Assembly: GCA_001972305.1 (NCBI GenBank)
Contig: BDDD01002941.1
Coordinates: 87,137-151,136, forward strand
From: Cephalotus follicularis
Taxonomy: Eukaryota; Streptophyta; Magnoliopsida; Oxalidales; Cephalotaceae
DNA: 64,000 bases
Direction: 5' to 3'
The position numbers and the translations under genes were made by a program. Below are positions 55,267-64,000 of the stretch, one piece after another; position 1 is the first letter of the stretch; each line of letters opens with the position of its first letter. The notes under the pieces were generated by a model. That model was not told where the DNA came from. It did not search any database and saw only the letters and a program-made list of their open reading frames with translations.

Positions 55267-55289
55267 TAAATGAAAACGATGAACTTAAA

Positions 55290-56036
55290 TTGGCCAAGGA
55301 AGAAACCTCAAATGAAATTGAGGTAGATCTCCTAGAAAATGAAATAGCATATCTAGTAAAGGAAAACAAAAATCTTAAGGAGGAAATAGAAGCTTTAAAG
55401 AAAACTTTCTCAAAGTTTTCTAATAGTAGTGAGAATCTTCAAAATCTCCTTGGAATGCAAAGATGTGTCTTTGATAAAGCCGGACTAGGATATGAGGAAA
55501 TGAACAATGTTAAGCTTTATCAAGCATTTTTTGAAAGGAATGAGAAAATAGAAAAAGAAAATGTTGAAAAGGCTAAACTTAAAAAGAAAATTGTAAAAAC
55601 CGTATGTGACTATTTTGGTAGAAATGGACATACATCTTTCACTTGCTTCCATAAAAAGAATACCATGTTTAGGAAGAATTTGATTAATTCTTACAATTTT
55701 TGTGGCAAACATGGACACACATCCTCACAATGCTATCATAAGAAAAATGCCATAAATAAGAAAAGGATGAATGTCTTGTGTACACATTGTGGTAAGTATG
55801 GTCATGCATTTTCATCTTGTTTTTATAGAAGAAATAATATGCATAAAAGAAGAGTAGTTGTTTCTTGCAATAATTGTGGTAATAATGGCCATACCTCTAC
55901 ATCATGCTTTTATAAAGAGAATGTATTGAAAAACTTGAACTTCGCTAGAATAAAAAGAAGTTTGGTTCCCAAAGGAACCATTTTGACTAACCCCAAAGGA
56001 CCCAAGGTTTGTTGGGTACCTCAAACAAAAATTTGA
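55290..56036 (+). pseudogene. Sirevirus gag extension: coiled coil and four-unit knuckle array
   Basis: 248 codons. Residues 8-50 form a coiled coil (LVKENKNLKEEIEALKKTF). Residues 50-100 contain the conserved GLGYEE-type word common to Sirevirus gag-pol. From 55605 four CCHC-like knuckle units follow with starts at 55605, 55692, 55779 and 55866, exactly 87 bases (29 residues) apart; the last two read CTHCGKYGHAFSSC and CNNCGNNGHTSTSC. Sirevirus gags are known for extra coiled-coil parts. The array should strengthen nucleic-acid binding (inference). The frame ends VCWVPQTKI. Confidence 0.85.
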
Positions 56037-56045
56037 AATTTATGT

Positions 56046-56975
56046 TTGTGGGTGTGCTTGAAGGCATTATCCAAGAAGACACAATGGTACTTGGATAGTG
56101 GATGCTCCAAGCATATGATGGGCGACAAGAGTTTCTTCGTCAAATATGAATCAAATGAAGGAGGAGAAGTAACTTTTGGAGACAACGCAAAAGGGAAGAT
56201 CAAAGGTGTTGGCTCCATAGGTAACAATAAAACTTCCATTCATAATGTTTTATTTGTTGATGGACTTAAGCACAATCTCTTGAGCAAAGGCCAATTATGT
56301 GACGAGAATTGTAGAGTCGTATTTGAAAAAGACTCTTGCAAAGTGATAGATATAAGTAACAATCAAATAAAATTTATAGGACATAGACATGGAAATGTAT
56401 ATGTTGTAGATATAGATGACTTAGTTAATATTAAATGTTTGGCTTCCATGAATGAAGATTGTTGGCTATGGCATAGAAGATTAGGTCATGTAGGTATGTC
56501 AACCATATCAAAGCTTTTAAAACATGAGTTAGTTAAAGGTCTACCTAAGATTAGCTTTGAAAAGGATAGAGTTTGTGATGCATGTCAATATGGAAAACAA
56601 ACTAAAGCCTCTTTTAAAAACAAAAACATTGTATCAACAACTAGGCCTTTGCAACTTTTACATATAGACTTATTTGGTCCAATAGATGTTAGAAGCCTAG
56701 GTGGAAAATCGTATGCCATGGTCATAGTAGACGATTATTCAAGATATACATGGACCATTTTCCTAGCCCACAAAAGTGATCTTTTAACGAATTTTCAAAC
56801 TTTTGCAAAATCGTTCAAAACGAAAAGGACACTTCTATTTCTAAAATTAGAAGTGATCATGGAAAAGAATTTGAAAATCATCTATTTATAAATATTTGTA
56901 ACGAAAATGATTTTATACCTGAGTTCTCCACTCCTAGAACACCTCAACAAAATGGGGTTGTTGAAAGGAAGAATA
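56046..56975 (+). pseudogene. Sirevirus protease and integrase N-terminal half
   Basis: The frame at 56046-56891 has the copia protease WYLDSGCSKHMMGD near its start, then LLSKGQLCDENCRVVFEKDS. The integrase zinc-binding part is WLWHRRLGHVGMSTISKLLK with VCDACQYGKQ, and the core begins LHIDLFGPIDVRSLGGKSYA and [18 protein letters not shown]. The downstream stretch (56900-56975) leads to the second half of the core. Few breaks. Confidence 0.9.
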
Positions 56976-56989
56976 GAACTCTACAAGAA

Positions 56990-57964
56990 ATGTGTAGAAC
57001 ACTTTTAAATGAAAATAATTTACCAAAATATTTTTGGGCGGAAGCAATAAATACTTCATGTTATATCCTAAATCGCATATCAATTAGGTCAATTCTCAAA
57101 AAGACTCCATATGAGTTATGGAGGGGGAGAAAGCCAAACATTAGTTATTTTCACACCTTCGGATGCAAGTGCTTTATCCACAATAATGGAAAAGAGCATC
57201 TTGGAAAATTCGACTCCAAAGTCGATGAAGGTATTTTTCTTGGTTATTCTTCTAGTAGTAGGGCTTATAGATACTTTAATAAAAGAACTTTATTAGTTAA
57301 AGAATCAATGCATGTTATTTTTTATGAATCTAACCCTAAACTTCCAAAAGAAGTTATTGTTGATGATTGTGTAGATTTTATTGAGAATGGTGTTAACAAG
57401 CTTAATCTAGATGAAGCCAAAAGGGAGGAGTCTACCAAAAAAGAAACCCCTCAAGAAAGTTATCAAGAATCTCTTCATGACAAAACCTTGAAGGTGGTAA
57501 GAAGACATCCTCATGAAGCTATAATAGGTAATCCTAGATTAGGTGTATCCACTAGATCGAGTATTAATCATAATTATCTTGCTTTCTTATCACAAATAGA
57601 GCCTAAGAATATAAATGAGGCCGAAAAAGATGAAAAATGGATTAATGCTATGCAAGAAGAATTAAATCAATTTGAAAGAAGTAAAGTATGGAACCTAGTA
57701 CCTAGGCCTAGTAACCAAAACATCATAGGCACAAAATGGGTTTATCGAAACAAAGTAGACGACCAAGGTATAGTAATTAGAAACAAGGCTAGACTAGTTG
57801 CTAAGGGATATTCCCAAGAAGAGGGAATCGACTTTGATGAGTCATATGCACCCGCAGCTAGATTAGAGTCCATACGTATGTTGCTTGCAAATGCATCATT
57901 TAAGGATTTCACACTTTTTCAAATGGATGTAAAAAGTGCATTCTTGAATGGGTTAAGAAATTAG
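56990..57964 (+). pseudogene. Sirevirus integrase C-terminal half and RT start
   Basis: Begins [20 protein letters not shown] and [20 protein letters not shown], then [20 protein letters not shown] and [20 protein letters not shown] (copia integrase end). A variable linker follows. RT starts near 57640 with [51 protein letters not shown] and [10 protein letters not shown]. All are diagnostic for Ty1/copia RT. Confidence 0.9.
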
Positions 57965-57973
57965 GAAGTTTAT

Positions 57974-59002
57974 GTGGAACAACCTCCCGGATTTGAAAAC
58001 CCTCATTATCCCGACCATGTTTTTAAACTCTCAAAGGCATTATATGGCTTGAAACAAGCTCCTAGAGCTTGGTATGAAAAGCTAAGTGGATATTTACTTG
58101 AAAATGGTTTTAACAGAGGAACTATTGATATCACCCTCTTCACAAAAACTGTTAAGGAAGAAATTTTAATTGTTCAAGTATATGTTGATGATATAATTTT
58201 TGGTTCTACTAACAAAGACTTGTGCAAGAGTTTTGCTAAGATCATGGAGGTAGAATTTGAAATGAGCATGATGGGTGAGCTCAACTACTTCCTTGGACTT
58301 CAAGTCAAACAATTAGAGGAAGGAATCTTCATCAACCAATCAAAGTATGTCAAGGACTTACTAAAAAGGTTTGGGATGGAGAACGTCAAAAAGAGGAAGA
58401 CCCCTATGAGCACAACTACAAAGCTTGATAAGGATGAGCAAGGTAAGTCCATTGATCAAAAATTGTATAGAAGCATGATAGGATCATTGCTTTACTTAAC
58501 GACAAGTAGGTCGAACATCTTGTTTAGTGTATGCTTATGTGCTAGATTTCAAGCATGTCCCAAAGAATCCCATTTGCATGCCGTAAAAAGAATCTTCAAA
58601 TATTTGGCATATATACCATCCTTAGGACTATGGTATCCTAGGAAATCATCTTTTGACTTACACACTTACTCCGATGCCGACTTCAGAGGATATAAAGTAG
58701 ATAGAAAAAGCAGAAGTGGCACATGTCAATTTTTAGGCAATATGCTCATTTCTTGGTTTAGTAAGAAGCAAAATTCGGTAGCACTTTCGACTACCGAAAC
58801 CAAATATATTGCCGCGGGCAGTTGTTGCGCTCAAATCTTGTGGATGAAGCAACAACTCCTTGACTATGGGTTTAACTTTGTAAAGGTGCCAATTAGGTGT
58901 GATAACACTAGTGCAATATGCTTAGGGAAAAACCCAGTTCATCACTCTAGAACTAAGCACATTGACATAAGATATCACTTCATAAAAGATATCACTTCAT
59001 AA
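57974..59002 (+). pseudogene. Sirevirus RT palm and RNase H
   Basis: Starts QPPGFENPHYPDHVFKLSKA, LYGLKQAPRAWYEKLSGYL. The active-site word is VQVYVDDIIFGSTN; then LNYFLGLQVKQLEEGIFINQ. RNase H follows with HTYSDADFRGYKVDRKS, GTCQFLGNMLISWFSKKQNS, ALSTTETKYIAAGSCCAQIL and HSRTKHIDIRYHFIKD at the end. 342 codons in one open frame. Confidence 0.95.
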
Positions 59003-59344
59003 AAGAATCTTCAAAATGCTTGTTTTCTCATTTATGCATCATTTGCATTCATTCTCGCGCGCTTACGGAAAATCAGCAGAAAACAGAGCAAAGCGCCGAC
59101 TGTTGTCTTTAGAGCGTCGGCGCTTTACACAAAATTAGGGTTCGAAATTGAGGAAATTGGTCTAAGCACCGACGCTTACCCCCATTCTGTTGACGCTTTA
59201 ATCGCGTTTTTAGATACAAAGCGCCGTCTGGCAGGCCTTTTTACACACAAACTCAAACCCTAACTTCTAAACACACTATCTCCGGCAATTTTTTTGGCGA
59301 AAAACACTCGAAAAACACAGATTAACCTTTATCAAACATCAATC
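59003..59344 (+). other. Spacer with palindromic words between pol and the env-like ORF
   Basis: Between 59090 and 59230 lie AAAGCGCCGACTG, GAGCGTCGGCGCTTT, AAGCACCGACGCTTA, GTTGACGCTTTAA and AAAGCGCCGTCTGG. The equivalent stretch of the other Sirevirus (31920-32310) is longer. Confidence 0.75.
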
Positions 59345-60601
59345 ATGCCAAGAGCTAAGAATATTGAGGTGGGACAAGGCTCAAAGACGAAGAAGAAATC
59401 ACTTGGGCGTAAGGGCAAGGGTATTGACACTCAACCAGCCACTTCTGAGGTTGCTCCTTCTCTCCCTAGGTACCCTGAGGCTTACTTTAATAGGAAATTA
59501 CTTGTAGGCAAAATTTTAGACTTTGATTTTTACCATAATGAAGGATTTCCTATTGTAGAGTGGATTAGTGCTCAAGGGTTAGAACCCTTATTCTCCATAA
59601 ACTTACCTAGCTATCCTGAGCTCATTAAGGAGTTTTATGTGCATATTTTGTGTAGCTCTATGGATAATCTGAGCACTAAGGTCAAAGATAAGCAAATTGA
59701 GTTGACTTTAGATAGACTAGACACTATTTTGAATGTTCCGAATGGTAGTGCGTGGGGTTGGAACCAACGGTCTTGGGTGACTAGCCCAAATTTTTATCAA
59801 CAGGACTGTGTGCGAGTTCTCTTTGGTGAGAATGCTGATCATGTCCAGCGTATGTACACTAGGAATCTCAGTTTACACTATCGATTCCTACATCGTGCGG
59901 TATGTACGCACATTTTACCTAAAGGTGGTGGGTTCGATGAGGTAACCCACATGGAAGCCTACACCATGTCCCACTTGATCACTGGAAGAAAAATAAATGT
60001 TCCCTTCCTCATTTTCAATCACATGAATGTGATTCACGACCGAGAGAATGCAAGATTGGGTTATAGCAACATCATAACCAAAATCCTCCAATATTTCGAT
60101 GTCGACCTCACTGGAGAAGTAAACCATCCCATCCAGAGTGTTGACAAGCTGGGGAAAGGAACCCTTGGGAGAATGGGGTTCAAAAAGCACAAGAGGCTCG
60201 AAACGTGGAATCCAAGGGAAGAGGACTTAAATTGAGTCATTGAAGAGGAAGGAGAGGCTGAGATGGGAGATGAAGCAGAAAATGTACCACTACCAATTGA
60301 ACCTCAAGTTGAACCAATTCCGGATGTCAATCTTCCAAGAAGCAAGCTTGATGAGATTTTGGAGGAAATCAAAGGACTCAAACAGAATGTTGAAGAAGTG
60401 AAAATGAACATGCAATCGGTGAAGAGACGACAAAAGAGAATAGCCAAGAAGTTCGCTGAAACGGGCATTATTGAATATGAAGGACTTATCTCTTCATCCT
60501 CAAGCCACGACAACGACAACATTCCCCCAGATGATGCAGCAACCGACGACTTGGAGGGAGAGGTCGATGGTGATGACGAGGACACCCGTATGGACGAATA
60601 G
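59345..60601 (+). pseudogene. Sirevirus env-like ORF
   Basis: Starts MPRAKNIEVGQGSKTKKKSL at 59345. The N-terminal basic part is followed by a globular domain (YFNRKLLVGKILDFDFYHNE; LPSYPELIKEFYVHI; LSTKVKDKQIEL; WGWNQRSWVTSPNFYQQDCV; ILPKGGGFDEVTHMEAYTM; KINVPFLIFNHMN; RMGFKKHKRLETWNP) up to about 60232. A second frame (60263-60601) encodes a coiled coil (LDEILEEIKGLKQNVEEVKM) and an acidic end (DDAATDDLEGEVDGDDED). No signal peptide or clear membrane segment. Function unproved. Nearly whole. Confidence 0.8.
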
Positions 60602-61139
60602 GCATATGCATTTCATTTTCTTTGCATTTTATGTACAATTCTGCTATGGATGACTTCTTGTGATTTACAGCTTGTGTCAATTGATAGTGCTATTTTGTAA
60701 TGTGAAATGACAATATTTTGTAATGTGTAAAACGTGTGGTGTTTTGAAACATACTATGTGAAGTGTTATGGTTTTTGGAATGTTTTCCCTTTAATGAATT
60801 CTATGTCATTAAAAGTGGAACATGGAATGAATGCTCAAATGACATTGTATTTATCAACGAAATTTTGATTTGATTATAACGGTTTATATCCTTTTTTAAT
60901 TGATAACAAAAAGGGGGAGATAGAATAATAATGCATAAGAATCACAGGGAATTAATGACACAGTAAAACACCCCTTGTGTAACTAAAGGGGAGGTAATGA
61001 ATTCAGGGGGAGCAAATATGTTTGTGCAACACTTATGCTCTTAAGACTTTACATTTGTGCATTATTTGTTAATGTTTTAACTTAACGTTTATTATGCTTA
61101 AAATAAAACAAATTTTGTCATCATCAAAAAAGGGGAGAT
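60602..61139 (+). other. Sirevirus spacer with multiple polypurine tracts
   Basis: AT-rich. AAAAAGGGGGAGATAG (about 60909), AAAGGGGAGGTAA (60985), CAGGGGGAGCAAA (61005) and AAAAAAGGGGAGATT (61125-61139) recur; only the last abuts the LTR. Confidence 0.85.
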
Positions 61140-61379
61140 TGTTGACATTTATGTCTCAATCCTAGTTTTGATGATAACATATTTGTGTTTAACAAAGTTT
61201 CTTGATGTGAAAGAAAACCATGGAATGCACAAAACAGCACAAGAAAACAGCAGAAACAGGGCAAACCGTCGACGCTTAGGAATAAAGCGTCTGCGCTTTG
61301 AGCAACTGTCGAGACAATGAACAAAGCGTCTACCGGTGAAGCACTTTGAGAAGTGGAAGAAATGACCAAAACGTCGACG
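61140..61379 (+). repeat. 3' LTR of the Sirevirus (partial)
   Basis: 240 bases match the start of the 5' LTR at 53419 with three or four differences. It is cut at about 61379 by the LTR of an opposing element. Confidence 0.85.
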
Positions 61380-62300
61380 TTTTACAATTTTAGCTCACTT
61401 TAAACAAAGCTACAAGTGTATATGAAATGTAAGAATAAAGCTTTGTAATGTGTAGGATGGCTTTGGATTGATCTCTTTTGATGTTTGAGAGCCTTGAGAT
61501 TGTACTTGAGATAGCTTAGAAGAATATGCAACTTGAATGCTTGATCACTTGTGCAAGAGCTCCAAATTTCCTTTTATAGGTGTGCCTCCAACGGATCTAT
61601 TTTTAAAGGTCTGATATGAATCCAGTTGGCTGGATTTGTACGACAGTCGGCTGGTTTGATGGCGCGTACATTTGAATATAGCCGTTGGTGGTGGACAGTC
61701 GGCTGTCTCCTCTGGGCAGTCGACTGGTCTGGCTGGCAGTCGACTGGATGCTCTGTTCCAGTCGGCTGTTGAGTTGAAATTGGAGATTACAAATGCTACT
61801 GCCTGATTTTGCAAAAAATTTAAAACAGTCGGCGGGATTCCCTGGCAGTCGACTGGACCCCCTGGCAGTCGACTGGTGCCCTACTTCAGTCGGCTGGATT
61901 GGGTGTTTAAAATGTTACAGAAGCTACTGCCTGAAATTGTACCCCATGAAAGTCGACTGGTGTCCTGTGGCAGTCGACTTGATTTGCCTGGCAGTCGACT
62001 GGCCCCCTGTGGCAGTCGACTGGATTGGTGTTCCTGCAGATGCTGAGTTTGGTTGAAGAAACAGTCGACTACATAACCTCTAGAAGTCGACTACTTAACC
62101 TTGGACAGTCGACTGGATTGCTTTCCAGTCGGCTGTCTTGACCTGTTTATGCATAAAAGTTCTTGGCACAACTTTGGACATAAAATCAAGTGGGTATATG
62201 AAGTTATAACTCAAGGAATTATGCATACAAGTAATCTATGTTTGTTAATCATCAAAATAACATATGTAAACGTAATTAATCGGGGTGGCAAAGGCCAACA
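61380..62300 (-). repeat. LTR of the third Sirevirus-like element
   Basis: About 920 bp. Some 18 words of the type CAGTCGACTGG, CAGTCGGCTGG or AAGTCGACTAC lie at 61630-62130, spaced mostly 20-35 bases. A TATA box (minus-strand TATAAAAG) lies at 61578-61571, so the array is upstream of the promoter, in U3. Confidence 0.85.
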
Positions 62301-62945
62301 ATCTCCCCCTTTTTGATGATTGACAAAACATGCATATTTTGCATAACTTCTTGACAAACTTAACCATTTTTAGTTCAAAGTCCAATTTTATCAATTTTGC
62401 ATATCCAAGGCACATGTCATATCAAAGTACACTTGCTCAATGCAAGATTACAACCCATCTCATCAATATGCAATATTTGCATTATATTCCCCAAATGCAT
62501 GCAACTTCATTTCAACCTTCATTTCAACCTTCAATGCAATGTGCAAAATATAAATCTCTCCCCCTTTTTGTCAAACAACAAAAAGAGAAGCGGAAGCTCC
62601 CCCTCAATCATAGCATGGATTGAAGAGCTCCCCCTCAACTTATGCATCCATATTCATATTCATCAATAAGATCAAAGCAATGAAGTACACATTTATGTAA
62701 ATGACATCCATCCAACACAAAGCAATAAACATTAAAACACTTTGGCATTCAACACATAAATCCTCAAGCATAAACCATATTCATGTAACCCAAAACATTA
62801 AAGATCAAGGCATTTTAACATTAAATACTTAAAGCTTGAAGTACATAATCCACATTGTCTTATACATAACCAAGGAAATTTAAATAAAGACAATTACACA
62901 AGCAAAGTTTCAAAATACAATAAAAACATGATAATGCAAATGTAA
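62301..62945 (-). other. Spacer with polypurine tracts (minus strand)
   Basis: CTCCCCCT words at 62303, 62557, 62599 and 62630 are AGGGGGAG on the minus strand. The first is next to the LTR. The rest is AT-rich and noncoding; small frames across it are shadows. Confidence 0.8.
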
Positions 62946-64000
62946 GCTCAAGAGGGAGGAGGATGCTGAGGGAAAGCATTTTGAAACATCTGAATGATGT
63001 TTGCTTGTCCCTGAAGGAGATCGGCTTGAGTTTGAATGATGTTTGCTTGTCCCTCACGAAACTGATGCATTTCCCATTTGATAAACTAGATATCGGCCTG
63101 AGCTAGATCCATCCTAGCCTGAAGTGACTCCAGGGTAGGCCTGCTGCTGCTGCTGCTCTGGCCAACACTCGGACGCACCTCAAACTGCTGAGGATCATCC
63201 TCATCATCATCTCCATCCCTTACATTTGCTTGCTCTCTCCTTGGCTCTCTACCCCTTCCTTGCATTTTGACCCACTAACCATCCTCAAAAATAATGTTAC
63301 ACTATCTAAGCCCTTCCTTGTTCACCAACTACTTATGGGAAGGTTTAATACTTTGCTCATCCTCAGGAATGTCTAGCTTAAGAGTTTCAAAAATCCTACT
63401 CAAGAGCATAGGGTAAGGGGTATGATTGGGTCTAGAAAGCAAATGATTGACAATAAGATAGGGAAGGTTAATAGGAGTTCCATTTTTAACACAAGCAACG
63501 AATTTAAGGTCTCGCTCGGAAGGAAGAGTGTGCGAGCCTTCTTTTGGGAGGAATGTGTTTGTTACAAGAAGGAGAATGATCCTAGAGGCAATAGGCAAAT
63601 GGCTACTAGTCACATTCATAAGAGGATTGACATTAGGTTGTTCTAAACAAATTCCTAGGGCCTCCGTTTTTCCAATGTAATTAAAATTAGTAATACCGGC
63701 ATTAGGAATTCCTAGTGTTTCGGCTACTAAATCAGGAGTAATGGAAATGGGATTGCCTAGAATGTAAGAGTTAGCAATGCAAGTGGTAGAGGATTCTAGA
63801 TTAGCATAAAACAATTTAACTAATCTAGGGTATATAACATTAGATGAGCAAAGATATTCAAACCATCCCATTCCTTCCAACCAAGTCATTACTATAGCAA
63901 GATTACTAATCAACACATCTCTACTCAACCATTTCTCAAAATGAAGCTTAACGGAGCTAAAAACGGAATTGTACCTCATCTCTTTCTCTTTGGAGAGAAA
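62946..64000 (-). pseudogene. Env-like ORF of the third Sirevirus-like element
   Basis: The minus-strand frame at 63979-63329 reads FEKWLSRDVLISNLAIVMTW, YPRLVKLFYANLESS, YILGNPISITPDLVAETLGI, HTLPSERDLKFVACVKNGTP and INLPYLIVNHLL. It has the same layout as the other env-like ORFs (the LVKLFYANL and INLPYLIVNHL words match LMKEFYANF and INIPLLIFNHM). Further down (63260-62950) lie a serine-rich linker and a coiled coil with a repeated GQANIIQ word. The beginning lies beyond the window. Few breaks. Confidence 0.7.

Larger units (their letters stand above)
53419..61379 (+). mobile_element. Sirevirus (Ty1/copia), best-preserved element of the window
   Basis: Order: partial 5' LTR (53419-about 54090), gag with zinc knuckle, coiled-coil and four-unit knuckle array, protease, integrase, RT, RNase H, palindromic-word stretch, env-like ORF, multiple polypurine tracts, partial 3' LTR (61140-61379). 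The domain order protease-integrase-RT is Ty1/copia; the env-like ORF and the tracts are Sirevirus traits. The 240 shared LTR bases differ at about three or four positions (1-2 percent), so it inserted within about the last million years. It has only a handful of breaks in coding parts and incomplete ends. Confidence 0.9.
61380..64000 (-). mobile_element. Third Sirevirus-like element, minus orientation, cut by the window edge
   Basis: Read on the minus strand: env-like ORF (63979 down to about 62950), spacer with several AGGGGGAG tracts, polypurine tract at 62317-62301, and 3' LTR from 62300 (TGTTGGCCTTTGCC) to about 61380. The tract sequence ATCATCAAAAAGGGGGAGAT resembles that at 61112-61139, which supports Sirevirus. 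Its LTR differs in having CAGTCGACTG words. Gag and pol lie beyond the window. Broken or truncated at its LTR end. Confidence 0.75.

Noticed and set aside
62330-62669. Small plus-strand ORFs in 62.3-62.7 kb
   Set aside because: Low-complexity, histidine- and isoleucine-rich translations of AT-rich Sirevirus spacer read on the wrong strand.

Overview
The window is wholly repetitive plant DNA, probably dicot heterochromatin. It is a stack of nested retroelements and integrated pararetrovirus copies. I see no convincing host gene, tRNA, rRNA, CRISPR array or bacterial-type operon. The assignment rests on chromovirus (Tekay/Del-like), Tat-lineage and Sirevirus retrotransposons plus a caulimovirid-like endogenous pararetrovirus (EPRV), a combination typical of flowering plants. 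All viral and LTR-element copies here are fossils, broken to different degrees.

Layout. 0.15-16.3 kb: a rearranged cluster of at least three partial EPRV copies, with coat-protein-like, protease and partial RT regions, a long leader with tandem hairpins, and two initiator-Met-tRNA primer sites. A Tekay-like chromovirus (2415-8561, target duplication TTATA) sits inside the middle copy. 16.3-18.4 kb: minus-strand Tekay-type LTR remnants with minisatellites. 18.4-21.6 kb: an old Tat-lineage pol fragment. 21.6-22.8 kb: unclassified noncoding DNA. 22.8-31.6 kb: a cluster of Tekay-like LTR material, including one decayed element with a 3.9-kb 5' LTR and a chimeric 3' LTR. 31.9-50.5 kb: a Sirevirus 3' half (env-like ORF, spacer, 3' LTR) split by a Tat element with paired LTRs (34401-48168), which is itself split in gag by a 2.7-kb solo Tekay-type LTR (36462-39167, target duplication ATTGC). 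50.5-53.3 kb: a second, minus-oriented Tat derivative without pol. 53.4-61.4 kb: a Sirevirus with readable gag, pol and env-like regions, the best-preserved element here. 61.4-64.0 kb: another Sirevirus 3' end on the minus strand, cut by the window edge.

The most interesting signals are noncoding. (1) The EPRV leader has four tandem hairpins with conserved inner parts and changing outer stems that still pair. (2) Clusters of GC-rich palindromic words (GCGTCGACGC or CAGTCGACTG type) lie upstream of the TATA box in three Sirevirus LTRs and again ahead of two env-like ORFs; the CAGTCGACTG type also occurs in an unrelated chromovirus LTR. (3) Tekay LTRs carry strong hairpins, including a repeated C(UUCG)G stem-loop and a 16-bp-arm hairpin. 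(4) The best-preserved Sirevirus has an exact 29-residue unit repeated four times, making an extra zinc-knuckle array. (5) The Tat element has an antisense ORF with a plausible promoter of its own.

All assignments come from reading the sequence and from remembered family features. LTR divergences were counted by eye and are approximate.
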